Positions 49,758 through 60,990 are shown, counted from the first letter of the stretch. The stretch: 64,000 bases of DNA from Candidatus Poribacteria bacterium (GCA_028819845.1 JAPPKS010000006.1:1-64000), one strand, 5' to 3'. The notes: generated by a model from the letters alone, not told the origin. Translations and numbers: made by a program.

Positions 49758-50912
49758 CTAATGCGCAAACCGTGACAACTGAAACGGTGAGATGATTTCC
49801 GAGGTTTTGCCCGTCAAAACGAGCGATGCAATCTCGCGGGCGGTCACCGGCGCTAGAAGGATACCGTGACGATAGTGTCCAGTTGCCATGACCAGATTCT
49901 CAATAGCCGTGGCGCCAAGGATGGGGGCGTTGTCACGGCTTCCCGGACGCAGTCCGGTCCAAGTTTCTACAATCGGGAGGTCGTAAACGCCGGGAACAGC
50001 TTCCCATGCACCCCGAAGCAGCTCGAATATACCGCCGGCGGTCAATCGGGTATCGAAACCCATCTCTTCGCTCGTCGCTCCGACGACCAGACGCCCATCA
50101 TGCTTGGGTACGAGATAGACATCTGCCGGATGCGTCGCGCGGGTTGTGCGAAGCACCTTTTGAAGATTTAACCCCGACTTCATCTGCAGCGACAAAATTT
50201 GACCCTTGACCGGGCGCAACGGAGGTTTCGCATTTCGCGGCAACCCTTCAATCTCGCTAGACCAGCATCCGGCGGCAAGTACAATGACATCACAATCTTC
50301 CAGAACCCCATCGACCCACACCCCGTACGCCTTTTCACCTCGAATTTCAATTTTCTCGACGGGCGCGATTTCGTGCAGGTCTCCCCCGGCGTTCCGATAT
50401 GCTGCAATCAGGGCGTGGACCATCAAACGGTTATCAACCTGATGGTCGTTTGGGCTGGATATGGCCGCCGTGATTTTCGGGGAAAGCAACGGTTCTATTT
50501 CTCTCGCCTCGGCGCCGGTGAGCCAGTCGCACGGTAGGTTCAAGAATTGTTGCGATTCGTACAGATGTTCCAGTTCACGGGCATCATCCGGGTCTACGCC
50601 GACAATTAACGTCCCCTCCGTCCGGTAGCCGATGGACATCCCGCTGTCCGCCTCCAGTGCCGCCGTCCACTCCGGATACATCTCAAGGCTGAGACTGCCC
50701 AATCGTAAGAGCGCCTTCTCCTCAAGGTGAACTTCGGCGAGCGGCGCCAACATCCCCGCAGCCGCCCACGATGCCGAACGTCCCGCGCAGTCCCGCTCAT
50801 AAATGGATACAGCGCAGCCCGCTTTTGCTAGCCGCCAGCCGATGCTCAACCCAATCACCCCGCCGCCGATGACAATCACTCGCCGATTTGGATGTGGGTT
50901 GTGGCTACCCAT
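49758..50912 (-). CDS. thiO: Glycine oxidase ThiO
   Basis: A 384-residue FAD-dependent oxidase that makes iminoglycine from glycine for the thiazole ring. The Rossmann motif RVIVIGGGVIGLSIGWRLAK is at the N-terminus; YERDCAGRSASWAAAGMLAP and RTEGTLIVGVDPDDARELEH follow, and VMATGHYRHGILLAPVTARE near the end is typical of D-amino-acid/glycine oxidases. ATG 50912 is preferred, with AGGAG 4 bases upstream; the upstream in-frame ATG 50936 has no ribosome-binding site. It lies between thiC and thiS. Confidence 0.85.
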   Translation of the reverse strand: MGSHNPHPNRRVIVIGGGVIGLSIGWRLAKAGCAVSIYERDCAGRSASWAAAGMLAPLAEVHLEEKALLRLGSLSLEMYPEWTAALEADSGMSIGYRTEGTLIVGVDPDDARELEHLYESQQFLNLPCDWLTGAEAREIEPLLSPKITAAISSPNDHQVDNRLMVHALIAAYRNAGGDLHEIAPVEKIEIRGEKAYGVWVDGVLEDCDVIVLAAGCWSSEIEGLPRNAKPPLRPVKGQILSLQMKSGLNLQKVLRTTRATHPADVYLVPKHDGRLVVGATSEEMGFDTRLTAGGIFELLRGAWEAVPGVYDLPIVETWTGLRPGSRDNAPILGATAIENLVMATGHYRHGILLAPVTAREIASLVLTGKTSEIISPFQLSRFAH

Positions 50913-51068
50913 CATTCTCCTCTGCAAACGAAACATGCATTAATATGCGCAAAACTAACTCCTAAGACGGAATCTTCAATCTTCAAATCGAAGATGGGGT
51001 TTATCCTGGTTCATAGAAACGCCAATCGCGCCCATTGGCGTTGCACGCATTCCACTCGGTTCGAAAAA

Positions 51069-52997
<1,929 letters not shown>

Positions 52998-53029
52998 CTA
53001 ATCCTCCTGATAGATTTTACTTCTGGCTA

Positions 53030-53075
53030 TAGTAGCAGGCATACTCCGTATGCCGTAACCCTCGTCTAGACGCCG
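53030..53075 (+). repeat. Short dispersed repeat
   Basis: GTAGCAGGCATACTCCGTAT followed by GCCGTAACCCTCG recurs at 56985-57016 (GTAGTAGGCGTACTCCGTAT, GCCGCAACCCTCG). Both copies flank the plus-strand accessory block at 53.1-57.0 kb. Confidence 0.5.
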
Positions 53076-53122
53076 TCATCACCATTCAATGCAATATGTG
53101 CAAGTTACACGGTACAGCAAGC

Positions 53123-53157
53123 AAAAAAAAACCGCTTTCCAGCATAAGGAAAACGGT
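53123..53157 (-). terminator. thiC: Intrinsic terminator in the thiC leader
   Basis: On the minus strand ACCGTTTTCC, loop TTATGCT, then GGAAAGCGGT is followed by nine T. It lies between the TPP riboswitch and thiC, so it is likely the expression platform. A second hairpin, GCCGCTGTTATGCGGC (53177-53196), lies between and may be an anti-terminator. Confidence 0.7.
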
Positions 53158-53235
53158 GTCCTAATCGAAAATGCCGCCGCCGCATAACAGCGGCGATTTT
53201 CCGACCTGAATCGATAATTGTGGGTTAACTCGTGT

Positions 53236-53322
53236 TTTCCTACGCTGGGATTACCCAGGTCAGGTTCAAAGGGTTTGTTCTCAGCCCTCGCCGACCCTTT
53301 ATAATAGAGAGAGCACCCCTAA
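53236..53322 (-). promoter_or_regulatory. TPP riboswitch (THI element) of thiC
   Basis: The minus strand has the THI-box signatures in order: AGGGGTGCTCTC at the 5-prime end, GGCGAGGGCTGAGAACAAAC, then CCTTTGAACCTGACCTGGGT and AATCCCAGCGTAGG. These are the conserved thiamine-pyrophosphate-binding parts (CTGAGA and ACCTGA-x-CTGG-x-TAAT). Ligand binding would stop expression of thiC-thiO-thiS. Confidence 0.92.
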
Positions 53323-53379
53323 CAACCTATACTGCGAGCTATATTACATCATTTAAACAAAAAAGTCAAGAAAAAGATA

Positions 53380-53570
53380 GTTCCCGTAGGTTGGGTAGAG
53401 CGGATTACTCCGAAAACGTCCCTTCACCCATTAACCATTCCAAATCTGGCATGAAGCCTGGCGGAAAAATGCGCACAGCGAAACCCAACTCTTTTGAAAC
53501 CTCCCGACATCAGAAAGGCGCTCGGTGTCGCTATGTTTTCCCCAACTGACAAACGCTCTTTTTTCCTTTT
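53380..53570 (+). repeat. Dispersed repeat block
   Basis: GTAGGTTGGGTAGAGCGGAT (53388) begins a copy of the TGTAGGTTGGGT family. The block TGGCGGAAAAATGCGCACAG then CGAAACCCAACTC (53459) recurs at 56695-56730. It lies at the left edge of the plus-strand EHGG cluster. Confidence 0.5.
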
Positions 53571-53736
53571 GCTACATGTAGCCCACAAGCCGTTGTCCGT
53601 AACTTAAACGATTGACAGATGGCAATTCTCGTGCTATACCAATGTTAAGCATTGATGTGCAAACTATTACGATGCTAGATTAAAACCTTTGCCCGCCACG
53701 TTCAACCAACCTTTTACCACGCAAGGAGAAGGCACA

Positions 53737-53957
53737 TTGTTACAACTTCAGAATTGGAAAATAAAATTGGTCTATATCGGATTCGGTAGTTTCTTCGGTT
53801 GTCTTTGCGCGATAATCGGGATGTTAGCGTCACCGGTCACGGCGCAAAGAGATAAGTTCGGGGATACGGCAAATCGGGCGCGGCACTCGGAGTAGGGGAA
53901 AACGGCGGGATTGTCGGCACTAATGATAAATTCGGGAATACAAACGTCCTAGACTAG
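53737..53957 (+). pseudogene. EHGG-repeat protein, deleted and frameshifted
   Basis: TTG 53737 lies behind AAGGAGAAGGCACA. It reads the family anchor (LVYIGFGSFFGCLCAIIGML) and VTAQRDKFGD, then the frame breaks. The family sequence resumes in another frame as YGKSGAALGVGENGGIVGTN, ending at 53957. The IEC-x-L-TVVD block and most repeats are missing. An internal deletion and a frameshift have therefore inactivated this copy. Confidence 0.6.
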
Positions 53958-53979
53958 AAAAGCACAGGAGGGCAACACA

Positions 53980-55134
53980 ATGTTTAGCAGCAAAGATTTG
54001 AAGGTTAAGTTGGTCTATATGGGTTTTGGCGGAATGATTGCTATCATCGGGATGTTGATTGGAATTGGGATGCTGTCTTCGGTCATAGCGAAAAATGATA
54101 AGTTCGGCGATATTGAGTGTTCAAGTTTGAGGGTCGTTGATGAAGACGGCATAACAAGGATAATCCTCAGCACTGACGATCTCGCAGGTTATGATGACGA
54201 AAACATAAGGGTGCGTATTACGGGGGACGCTTCCGATGGCGATGTCTATGTCCATGGCAAGGGCGGTTCCAAGTACGGCAGTGCGAGTGCGACGCTTGGA
54301 ATCGGCAAAAATCGTATCGAACACACTGACCCATTAAAAATAGAATGGAGACAACACGGTTATGTCGGTGCCTATGGGGGTAATCCAGAAGTGGGATCGG
54401 TCGAGTTGAGTATCAATGAACATGGTGGGATGGTCGATGTTCGTGGAAAGGATCCTATAACGAGGGGGGTGTTTATCGGTATCAATCAAAATGAAAACGG
54501 CGGAGTTGTGAGTGTTTATGGCATGGGCGACAGCAAATCGGAGGCGAGGCTTGGTATCAGTGAAAACGGTGGCGGAGTTGATGTCTTTGGCAAAGATGGA
54601 GAATTGTACGTGGGGCTCAGCACCGATGAACGCGGGGGGCATGTTAATGCCTACGGCAAGGATGGCTTGGGTGTGGCGCTTGATATTGATGAATACGGTG
54701 GGAGTGTTACCGCCTATGGCAAGGATGGTAATCTGAATGCGTCGGGGATCGGCATTGATGAACACGGAGGGGTTGCCTATATCTTTGGCAAGCACGGCAA
54801 ATCGGGTGTGAGGCTCAGTAGCGATGAACACGGCGGGGAAGTCAATATCGTGGGCAAGGACGGCGGATCGGGGGTGTTGCTCAGTGCCAGTGAACACGGC
54901 GGGGATGTTCTTCTCAGTAGCATTGACAGCGTGAGGGTGTCGCTCGGTATCAGTGAACACGGGGGGCATGTCATCGCCTATGGCGAAGGCAAATCGGCTG
55001 CGTCGCTCCGTGTTGACGAAGAAGGCGGGGATGTCAGAGTTTTCGGCAGAGGTAAAGGCGAGGCTACCTTGAGCATCAACGAATATGGCAACGGTGGCGT
55101 CTCCACTTGGGACAAAAACGGCTATCGGCAATAA
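53980..55134 (+). CDS. Membrane-anchored EHGG-repeat protein, long form
   Basis: A 384-residue protein; start behind GGAGGGCAACACA. The anchor is at about 9-35 (VYMGFGGMIAIIGMLIGIGM). Residues 42-80 contain NDKFGDIECSSLRVVDEDGI. Then about ten units of roughly 24 residues follow, each with E-(H/N/Y/R)-G-G between two short strands (LSTDERGGHVNAYGKDGLGV, LSSDEHGGEVNIVGKDGGSG), and the C-terminus ends SINEYGNGGVSTWDKNGYRQ. It predicts a long beta-solenoid on the outer face of the inner membrane or beyond. The DNA coding for repeats is itself internally similar, so length change by recombination is likely. Function is unknown. Confidence 0.8.
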   Translation: MFSSKDLKVKLVYMGFGGMIAIIGMLIGIGMLSSVIAKNDKFGDIECSSLRVVDEDGITRIILSTDDLAGYDDENIRVRITGDASDGDVYVHGKGGSKYGSASATLGIGKNRIEHTDPLKIEWRQHGYVGAYGGNPEVGSVELSINEHGGMVDVRGKDPITRGVFIGINQNENGGVVSVYGMGDSKSEARLGISENGGGVDVFGKDGELYVGLSTDERGGHVNAYGKDGLGVALDIDEYGGSVTAYGKDGNLNASGIGIDEHGGVAYIFGKHGKSGVRLSSDEHGGEVNIVGKDGGSGVLLSASEHGGDVLLSSIDSVRVSLGISEHGGHVIAYGEGKSAASLRVDEEGGDVRVFGRGKGEATLSINEYGNGGVSTWDKNGYRQ

Positions 55135-55150
55135 CAAAGGGGGATTCAAG

Positions 55151-55273
55151 ATGAATGAGATAAACACGGCACATCTGGTTATCATGGTTATCAGTGGTAT
55201 TGCTGGCGGAATCATCTGGAATGTTTTGACAGCTCTGTTGAATGGTTACTTCAGAGAAAAATGGGGGGGGTGA
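55151..55273 (+). CDS. Membrane anchor piece of a split EHGG protein
   Basis: A 40-residue protein; start behind AAAGGGGGATTCAAG. One membrane helix (AHLVIMVISGIAGGIIWNVL) is followed by a basic end FREKW and a G8 tract at 55263-55270 containing its stop. It overlaps the frame at 55261-55707 by 13 bases. With one more G (G9) the two frames become one protein with anchor and IEC-x-L-TVID head, as in the family. It is therefore probably the first part of a single gene with a contingency tract. Confidence 0.6.
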   Translation: MNEINTAHLVIMVISGIAGGIIWNVLTALLNGYFREKWGG

Positions 55274-55707
55274 ATTTTAATTCAAAACTCACTTCCCCGG
55301 AGATTGAGTGTAAGAGATTGACGGTCATTGATCGTAATGGCAAACCGAGAGTGATTCTCGCCAGCGATTATCCATTCATTAGCGATATTCCTCGATCCAT
55401 GCCCCCGTCCAAGTGGGACGGGTTTGAGGGCGTTCTTATCTATAGTGATGAAAACTCCGGGAGGGTCACGATCAATGGCAATAGCAAAAGCGAAACCAAG
55501 CGCAACACAGTATCACTCTTTGCCAGCGAACACGGCGGTAGTATTGGGGTCTATGACGAAAGCGAAGGTAATGTAGAGATAATTATCGACAAACACGGGG
55601 GATATGTTGAAGCATCCTCTGGCAAAGGCGGGCGGTGTGCCATGTGTATTAACGAATACGGCAACGGGGCTGTCTCCACATGGGACAAAAACGGTTATAA
55701 GCAATAG
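55261..55707 (+). CDS. EHGG-repeat protein body, no anchor in this frame
   Basis: A 148-residue frame beginning with the ATG that starts the G8 tract. It carries SPEIECKRLTVIDRNGKPRV, an insert (YPFISDIPRSMPPSKWDGFE), units FASEHGGSIGVYDESEGNVE and IIDKHGGYVEASSGKGG, and the C-terminus CINEYGNGAVSTWDKNGYKQ. It has no signal or anchor of its own; the ATG has no proper ribosome-binding site. It is most likely expressed by frameshift from 55151 or after a change in G-tract length. Confidence 0.6.
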   Translation: MGGVNFNSKLTSPEIECKRLTVIDRNGKPRVILASDYPFISDIPRSMPPSKWDGFEGVLIYSDENSGRVTINGNSKSETKRNTVSLFASEHGGSIGVYDESEGNVEIIIDKHGGYVEASSGKGGRCAMCINEYGNGAVSTWDKNGYKQ

Positions 55708-55720
55708 CAAAGGGAGGGCA

Positions 55721-55963
55721 ATGAGCTACAAAGATCAGAGACGCTCTAAAAGCGGTTTGATTCACTACTGGGGCTAATGCAAGGACTGCGACATGACCTT
55801 TGGCACCCGCAATGCTGTGGGCTTGGCTGCCCAGCATACTGACCGCACGGGACACACAACAACTGTGGAAACCGGACACTACTACACATTCTTTCTCGAT
55901 GGGAACGAAGAAGGTGTCTTGGGGGACAGGGAGGTGCAAAAGGATGCGAAACCGTCCACCTGA
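55721..55963 (+). pseudogene. Small zinc-finger-like protein with an in-frame stop
   Basis: ATG 55721 lies behind AGGGAGGGCA. The frame runs 18 codons (MSYKDQRRSKSGLIHYWG), hits TAA at 55775-55777, and continues in the same frame CKDCDMTFGTRNAVGLAAQH then TDRTGHTTTVETGHYYTF to a stop at 55961. The C-x-x-C with H-x(4-5)-H and A-V-G-L-A-A-Q-H-x-x-x-T-G-H pattern is that of small zinc-finger-like proteins. The stop falls where a Lys or Gln would be expected before CKDC. It is a nonsense mutation unless recoded. Confidence 0.6.
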
Positions 55964-56006
55964 TATACGGATTGAATCGAACCCAACCCAAAAGGAGAAA
56001 TTTCTA

Positions 56007-56391
56007 ATGAATGCGAGACAACGGGTAATCAGCGTCTTGGCGATGCTTTTTTTGGCGTGCGGCAACCGCGACACAGCCACGCCCCGGACGGAAGATCCAA
56101 TCTCCCAGTGGCTAGGCACTTGGCATTTTATGGAATACAACGAACACGGCAAACTGGTTCATGAACGTGATGCTTATCACGATGATTATTATGAACCGCA
56201 CTTTGAACACAATATAAAATTCAAAAGCGATGAAACATGGCTCATTACGTGGGAGTATACATGGAAGGACACTGGAGGGGAAGAACATCGGGAAGGTAAT
56301 CGGAATATATAGGGTCTTGGAAAATCGATTTTTCTTGGAAATGACTTTCGACAGCGAAGGCGGCTCTTTATGGAAGGTGGAGGGGGCATAG
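56007..56391 (+). pseudogene. Lipocalin-like lipoprotein, frameshifted
   Basis: ATG 56007 follows AAAAGGAGAAATTTCTA. A signal with lipobox LFLAC leads to ISQWLGTWHFMEYNEHGKLV and strands such as NIKFKSDETWLITWEYTW. The frame stops at 56312, but family-like sequence continues in another frame from about 56298: GIYRVLENRFFLEMTFDSEG then GSLWKVEGA, stopping at 56391. One frameshift near 56298 splits the gene. It is a relative of lipocalin-like lipoproteins such as 19634-20140. Confidence 0.5.
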
Positions 56392-57059
56392 GACAGACGG
56401 GACGACCTGTTAAGGCTTTTTTGGGATTATGATCGCACTTGGATACTCCGCAAATTGTGAGGTTACAAAGAGGAATGAGTTAGTGCGGTCGGAACAAAAG
56501 CCCGTCGCGGTCAGCGATTCTACAAAGTCATTGATACGGTCGGGCGTTGGCAAATCTCAGTGATTGGCTCGACAGTTTTCGCGATTGCTCCGACCGTATC
56601 AGTCCCCACCGCTGTAGTTGCCCACGAATCCGCGTCATCACCGGCGCAGGCGCAGGGAGTTCCAACTGTTGCCCCAATTCCCTGTTGTGCTGCCTGGCGG
56701 AAAAATGCGCGCAGCGAAACCCAACTCATTTGAAACCTCCCGCACTCCAACTGATTACCTGCCCCCCAATCATAGCCCATCATTTTATCACACGAACCAC
56801 AGTTCAGACAAAAACTGTAAAGTTTCACAGTAACGCTATCCAAGGCTGTCCGGTTATTGGAAACAATTCGGACTGAAATCCAGTCCCTGACTACATTTCA
56901 CGCTTCCAAAATCTCGTTCTCATCTCCGGTTCAGTTTCAATTTACTGTGAAAACTGTGAAATTTACATTTGCTTCCCTTGAAGTAGTAGGCGTACTCCGT
57001 ATGCCGCAACCCTCGCCCCAATACCGCCATCCGCCTTTAAAGCAATAGGCAGAAAATCA
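56392..57059. other. Intergenic with repeats
   Basis: It contains the TGGCGGAAAAATGCGCGCAG repeat (56695), inverted blocks AAACTGTAAAGTTTCACAGT (56812) and TTTACTGTGAAAACTGTGAA (56940), and the CTCCGTATGCCGCAACCCTC repeat (56995). No gene was seen. The segment marks the switch from the accessory cluster to the housekeeping block. Confidence 0.45.
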
Positions 57060-57088
57060 TTGACAATCGCGTCCACGCTAGATAAAGT
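57060..57088 (+). promoter_or_regulatory. Possible guaA promoter
   Basis: TTGACA at 57060-57065 is followed, 17 bases later, by TAAAGT at 57083-57088. The -35 is perfect but the -10 is weak. It lies 47 bases before the guaA start. Confidence 0.35.
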
Positions 57089-57134
57089 ATATCTGATATT
57101 GTTCCCATAATCTCCACCCCTAAGGATGAGGACA

Positions 57135-58673
57135 ATGAACCGTGACACCATTGTCGTTTTAGATTTTGGATCGCAGTATACGCAGTTGATTGCCAGGCGC
57201 ATTCGTGAACAAGAGGTGTACTGTGAAATTCATCCATACTATACCCACGCCGATCAGTTAGCCTCAATGCAGCCTAAGGGAATAGTCTTATCCGGCGGCC
57301 CCTCGAGCGTTTACGCGCCAGATGCGCCCCTTCCCGATACCGGGATTTTTGCGCTTGGTGTTCCCATTCTAGGTATATGTTACGGCATGCAGCTCGTCGC
57401 ACATCTGTCAAACGGCGGTGTGGTACACCCGGCCGATGAACGTGAATACGGTTCGGCGGAACTGGTCGTTGATTTGCCGATTCCGCTGTTCGCAAATCTG
57501 CGGGGCGAGGTGAACGTGTGGATGAGTCACGGCGATCGAATCGAGGTGCTGCCGCAAGGATTCCTCCAGATCGCCCACACGCGCAACTCGCCAATCGCGG
57601 CGATGGGCGATATAGACCGGGATATCTACGGGTTGCAGTTCCATCCCGAGGTTGTTCACACAAAGGACGATAACCAAATCCTCTCGAACTTTGTCTTTGA
57701 AATTTGTGAATGCAGTAAAGGATGGACCATGAAATCCTTTGTCGCCGAGGCAACGGAGAACCTCCAAAAGCAGATTCAAGGACATCGCGTCTTATGCGCC
57801 GTGAGCGGCGGTGTTGATTCAACTGTCCTTGCAGTTTTGCTCCGGCGCGCTATCGGCGAAGCGCTTGCTTGCGTGTTTGTTAACAACGGCTTGTTGCGGA
57901 AAAATGAAGCGGAATGCGTGATTGAAGATTTTCGGCAGCTTGGAATCGAAGTGCACTGCATCGACGCTACAGATCGATTCCTGAATTGCCTAGCCAACGT
58001 TGACAGTCCAGAGGAAAAACGCAAGCGAATCGGGAACCAGTTTATCGAAGTTTTTCGAGACGAGTTGGGGACGTTAGGGGCGATTGACCACCTTGCGCAG
58101 GGCACCCTCTACCCCGATGTAATCGAAAGTGTGTCCGTCAAAGGGCCGTCTGCAACCATAAAGACGCACCATAACGTTGGCGGATTGCCCAAAGATTTAC
58201 CCTTCAAACTCGTCGAACCGTTCCGAGATTTGTTCAAAGACGAAGTCCGCGCAGTAGGCATCGAGTTAGGCATCCCGAAACCGATTCTTGGGCGGCATCC
58301 TTTTCCAGGTCCCGGTTTAGCTGTCCGGGTTATCGGCGCTGTTACCCAAGAGCGGCTAGATATTCTCCGTGAAGCGGACGAAATCTTCATCGCAGAAATT
58401 AAGAAAGCTGGGTTGTATAATGAGATTTGGCAAGCGCTGGCGGTGCTGCTGCCAGTTAAGAGTGTCGGAGTGATGGGAGATGAGCGAACCTACGAAAACG
58501 TGGTCGCGCTCCGCGCTGTCACCAGCACCGATGCCATGACCGCGGATTGGGCGCGCATTCCTGACGGCGTACTAGCGGTAATCTCCAATCGTATCATCAA
58601 CGAGGTGCAAGGTATCAACCGCGTCGTTTACGATATTAGCTCAAAACCGCCTAGCACCATTGAATGGGAGTAA
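57135..58673 (+). CDS. guaA: GMP synthase, glutamine-hydrolysing
   Basis: A 512-residue enzyme that aminates XMP to GMP using glutamine and ATP. The N-terminal class I amidotransferase domain has the nucleophile in GICYGMQLV and the histidine in [10 protein letters not shown]. The ATP-pyrophosphatase P-loop is [14 protein letters not shown]. The C-terminus is KPPSTIEWE, the usual GuaA ending. ATG 57135 is preferred over 57126 because GAGG precedes it at 4 bases. It opens the plus-strand housekeeping block. Confidence 0.95.
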   Translation: MNRDTIVVLDFGSQYTQLIARRIREQEVYCEIHPYYTHADQLASMQPKGIVLSGGPSSVYAPDAPLPDTGIFALGVPILGICYGMQLVAHLSNGGVVHPADEREYGSAELVVDLPIPLFANLRGEVNVWMSHGDRIEVLPQGFLQIAHTRNSPIAAMGDIDRDIYGLQFHPEVVHTKDDNQILSNFVFEICECSKGWTMKSFVAEATENLQKQIQGHRVLCAVSGGVDSTVLAVLLRRAIGEALACVFVNNGLLRKNEAECVIEDFRQLGIEVHCIDATDRFLNCLANVDSPEEKRKRIGNQFIEVFRDELGTLGAIDHLAQGTLYPDVIESVSVKGPSATIKTHHNVGGLPKDLPFKLVEPFRDLFKDEVRAVGIELGIPKPILGRHPFPGPGLAVRVIGAVTQERLDILREADEIFIAEIKKAGLYNEIWQALAVLLPVKSVGVMGDERTYENVVALRAVTSTDAMTADWARIPDGVLAVISNRIINEVQGINRVVYDISSKPPSTIEWE

Positions 58674-58782
58674 GCTCTAGCCCAAGCGATTCTGTTGCTT
58701 CTCGACATGGACACATCTTGGGTATATTCACGTCGATCCGGCAAGGTGGGAATAGTAGATTCATCTTGAAATAACCACATTT

Positions 58783-58812
58783 TTAACCCCCTAAATCCCC
58801 CTTTTCAGGGGG
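58783..58812. repeat. G/C-run palindrome before pcrA
   Basis: TAACCCCCTAAATCCCCCTT then TTCAGGGGGA lies directly before the helicase start and may supply its ribosome-binding site (GGGGG). It is one of the family of palindromes also found at 16294, 20977, 26096, 30904 and 41730. Confidence 0.5.
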
Positions 58813-58824
58813 ACTGTTGAACTT

Positions 58825-60990
58825 ATGATGACCGATCTCCTCGAATCCCTGAATTCAGTTCAACGCAAAGCAGTCCAACATACCGAAGGTCCTCTGCTGC
58901 TTTTGTCAGGGGCAGGCAGCGGCAAAACCCGAGTGATTACCCACCGAATTGCCTATCTCATCCGCCAACGCAAAATTTCACCGTTTAATATTCTTGCCGT
59001 AACCTTCACCAATAAAGCTGCCGCAGAGATGAAAGCGCGTCTTGAGAATCTAATTGGCCCCGACAGTCAATCCGTGTGGGCAGCGACCTTCCATTCAACC
59101 TGTGCACGGATTCTCCGCAAGGACATTGAACGGCTCGGCTATTCCCGCTACTTCACGATTTACGATACCGTCGATCAGCTTACGCTGGTTAAAGATATAC
59201 TCAAGCAACTCCAACTCCGTGAGAGCGATGTTCATCCAAGGGCTGCCCTCAGCACCATAAGCAATGCCAAGAACGAACTCACTACCCCTGAAATGTACGC
59301 AAAGACAGCCAGCGATTACATTGAGGAGCGCATCGCCCAGATTTACCGGATGTACCAAGACCGGCTTCGAGAAAACAACGCCCTCGATTTTGACGACCTT
59401 ATCATGCTAACCGTCGTGCTGTTTGAATCGCACTCGGACGTCCTAGAGTACTATCAGAGCAAATTTCGATATATCCTCATTGATGAGTATCAGGACACAA
59501 ACCACAGCCAGTATCGACTGATGCATGCGTTGGCGAAAAAGCATCACAACATCTGCGCCGTAGGCGACGACGATCAGTCGATATACTCGTGGAGAGGCGC
59601 TGACATCAACAACATCCTCGACTTCGAGCGGGACTATCCGAATGCCGCCGTTCTCCGCTTAGAGCAAAACTACCGTTCCACACAAAATATTCTCGAAGCC
59701 GCCTATGAAGTTGTCCGGAACAATCAGATGCGAACCGAGAAAAAACTCTGGACGCAGAATAAAATGGGAGAGTGCATCCGCTGCTTTCAGGCACAAGACG
59801 AGAACGAGGAGGCGGACGTAGTTTTGCGGGAGATTGAGCGCTGGCGGGAAAAGGACGTGAAATACGGAGAATGTGTAATCTTCTATCGAATCAACGCACA
59901 GTCCCGATCCTTTGAGGATGTTCTCAGAAAAGCCAATATCCCGTATCAGATTGTGGGTAGCGTCCGATTCTATGAGCGGATGGAAATTAAAGACATAATG
60001 GCGTATCTGCGCGTAATTGTCAACCCGGCGGACGCAATCAGTCTCAGGCGTATCATCAATGTCCCGCGTCGAGGAATCGGCGACACGACGCTGCAGCGAC
60101 TAGAGATTTTCGCTAGCGAGGCAAACATTTCCCTGTTCGAGGCTATCAAACGAGTCGGAGAGGTTGACAGGCTTCGTCATGCGGAACGGGACAGAGTCCG
60201 AAAATTCGCTAAACTCATCGACTCCTTTGATGCAGACGATGCACCGGCAAACACAATAGAGCAACTACTCGAACGCTCCGGTTACCTTAAATCTCTGACG
60301 CAAGAAGGCACTATTGAAGCGCAAGGCCGCGTCGAGAATGTCCATGAGTTTATCACTGCCGCTATTGAATATGAGACGCGTGACGCCGAACCGTCGTTAG
60401 CCGGATTTTTGGAGATGATTACGCTAGTCGCTGACATCGACACGATGGATGACAAAAGTGACGTGGTCACGCTCATGACGCTGCATAGCGCAAAAGGGTT
60501 GGAATTTCCGATTGTGTTCATGGCTGGGATGGAAGAAGGATTATTGCCGCATCAGCGTTCATTCTCCAGCGAAGCCGAACTTGAGGAGGAACGGCGGCTC
60601 TGTTACGTCGGCATCACACGCGCAAAAGAGCAGGTCTACATGATTCATGCCCGCGAGCGGCGGCAATACGGCTACACCGACTACCGGATGCCCTCGCGTT
60701 TCATTGAAGAAATCCCCCATGAATTGCTGGATCGCGAAGATGTCTTTCAACCGCCGCACCGTCCGGTCGTTTCATCCTACGACCCCGATACGCCGGACGC
60801 TGATGATGGCTTCTCATTCGATTACGACGTTGGAGAGGTTGTCTACCACACAAAATTCGGAAAAGGTAAAATCACCGCCATGAGCGGTTATGGACCCGAT
60901 ATGCGCCTTACTATACGGTTCACGCGTGGCATCGAGAAAACACTTATGGCAGGTTACGCAAAGCTGCAAAGAGCACAGAGTGATTATTGA
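58825..60990 (+). CDS. pcrA: ATP-dependent DNA helicase PcrA/UvrD
   Basis: A 721-residue SF1 helicase acting in repair and replication restart. The motifs are in order: Q motif NSVQRKAVQHTEGPLLLLSG, Walker A GAGSGKT, Ia TFTNKAA, II DEYQDTN, III GDDDQSIYSWRGA, IV QNYRST, V TLHSAKGLEFP, VI VGITRAKE. The C-terminal tail (VGEVVYHTKFGKGKITAMSG) is the PcrA-type extension that binds RNA polymerase and partners. Membership in UvrD or PcrA cannot be decided by eye. It is followed by a terminator (61007-61040). Confidence 0.93.
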   Translation: MMTDLLESLNSVQRKAVQHTEGPLLLLSGAGSGKTRVITHRIAYLIRQRKISPFNILAVTFTNKAAAEMKARLENLIGPDSQSVWAATFHSTCARILRKDIERLGYSRYFTIYDTVDQLTLVKDILKQLQLRESDVHPRAALSTISNAKNELTTPEMYAKTASDYIEERIAQIYRMYQDRLRENNALDFDDLIMLTVVLFESHSDVLEYYQSKFRYILIDEYQDTNHSQYRLMHALAKKHHNICAVGDDDQSIYSWRGADINNILDFERDYPNAAVLRLEQNYRSTQNILEAAYEVVRNNQMRTEKKLWTQNKMGECIRCFQAQDENEEADVVLREIERWREKDVKYGECVIFYRINAQSRSFEDVLRKANIPYQIVGSVRFYERMEIKDIMAYLRVIVNPADAISLRRIINVPRRGIGDTTLQRLEIFASEANISLFEAIKRVGEVDRLRHAERDRVRKFAKLIDSFDADDAPANTIEQLLERSGYLKSLTQEGTIEAQGRVENVHEFITAAIEYETRDAEPSLAGFLEMITLVADIDTMDDKSDVVTLMTLHSAKGLEFPIVFMAGMEEGLLPHQRSFSSEAELEEERRLCYVGITRAKEQVYMIHARERRQYGYTDYRMPSRFIEEIPHELLDREDVFQPPHRPVVSSYDPDTPDADDGFSFDYDVGEVVYHTKFGKGKITAMSGYGPDMRLTIRFTRGIEKTLMAGYAKLQRAQSDY

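Noticed and set aside
54334-55215. Minus-strand 293-codon frame
   Set aside because: It is the reverse reading of the EHGG repeats, with no ribosome-binding site.
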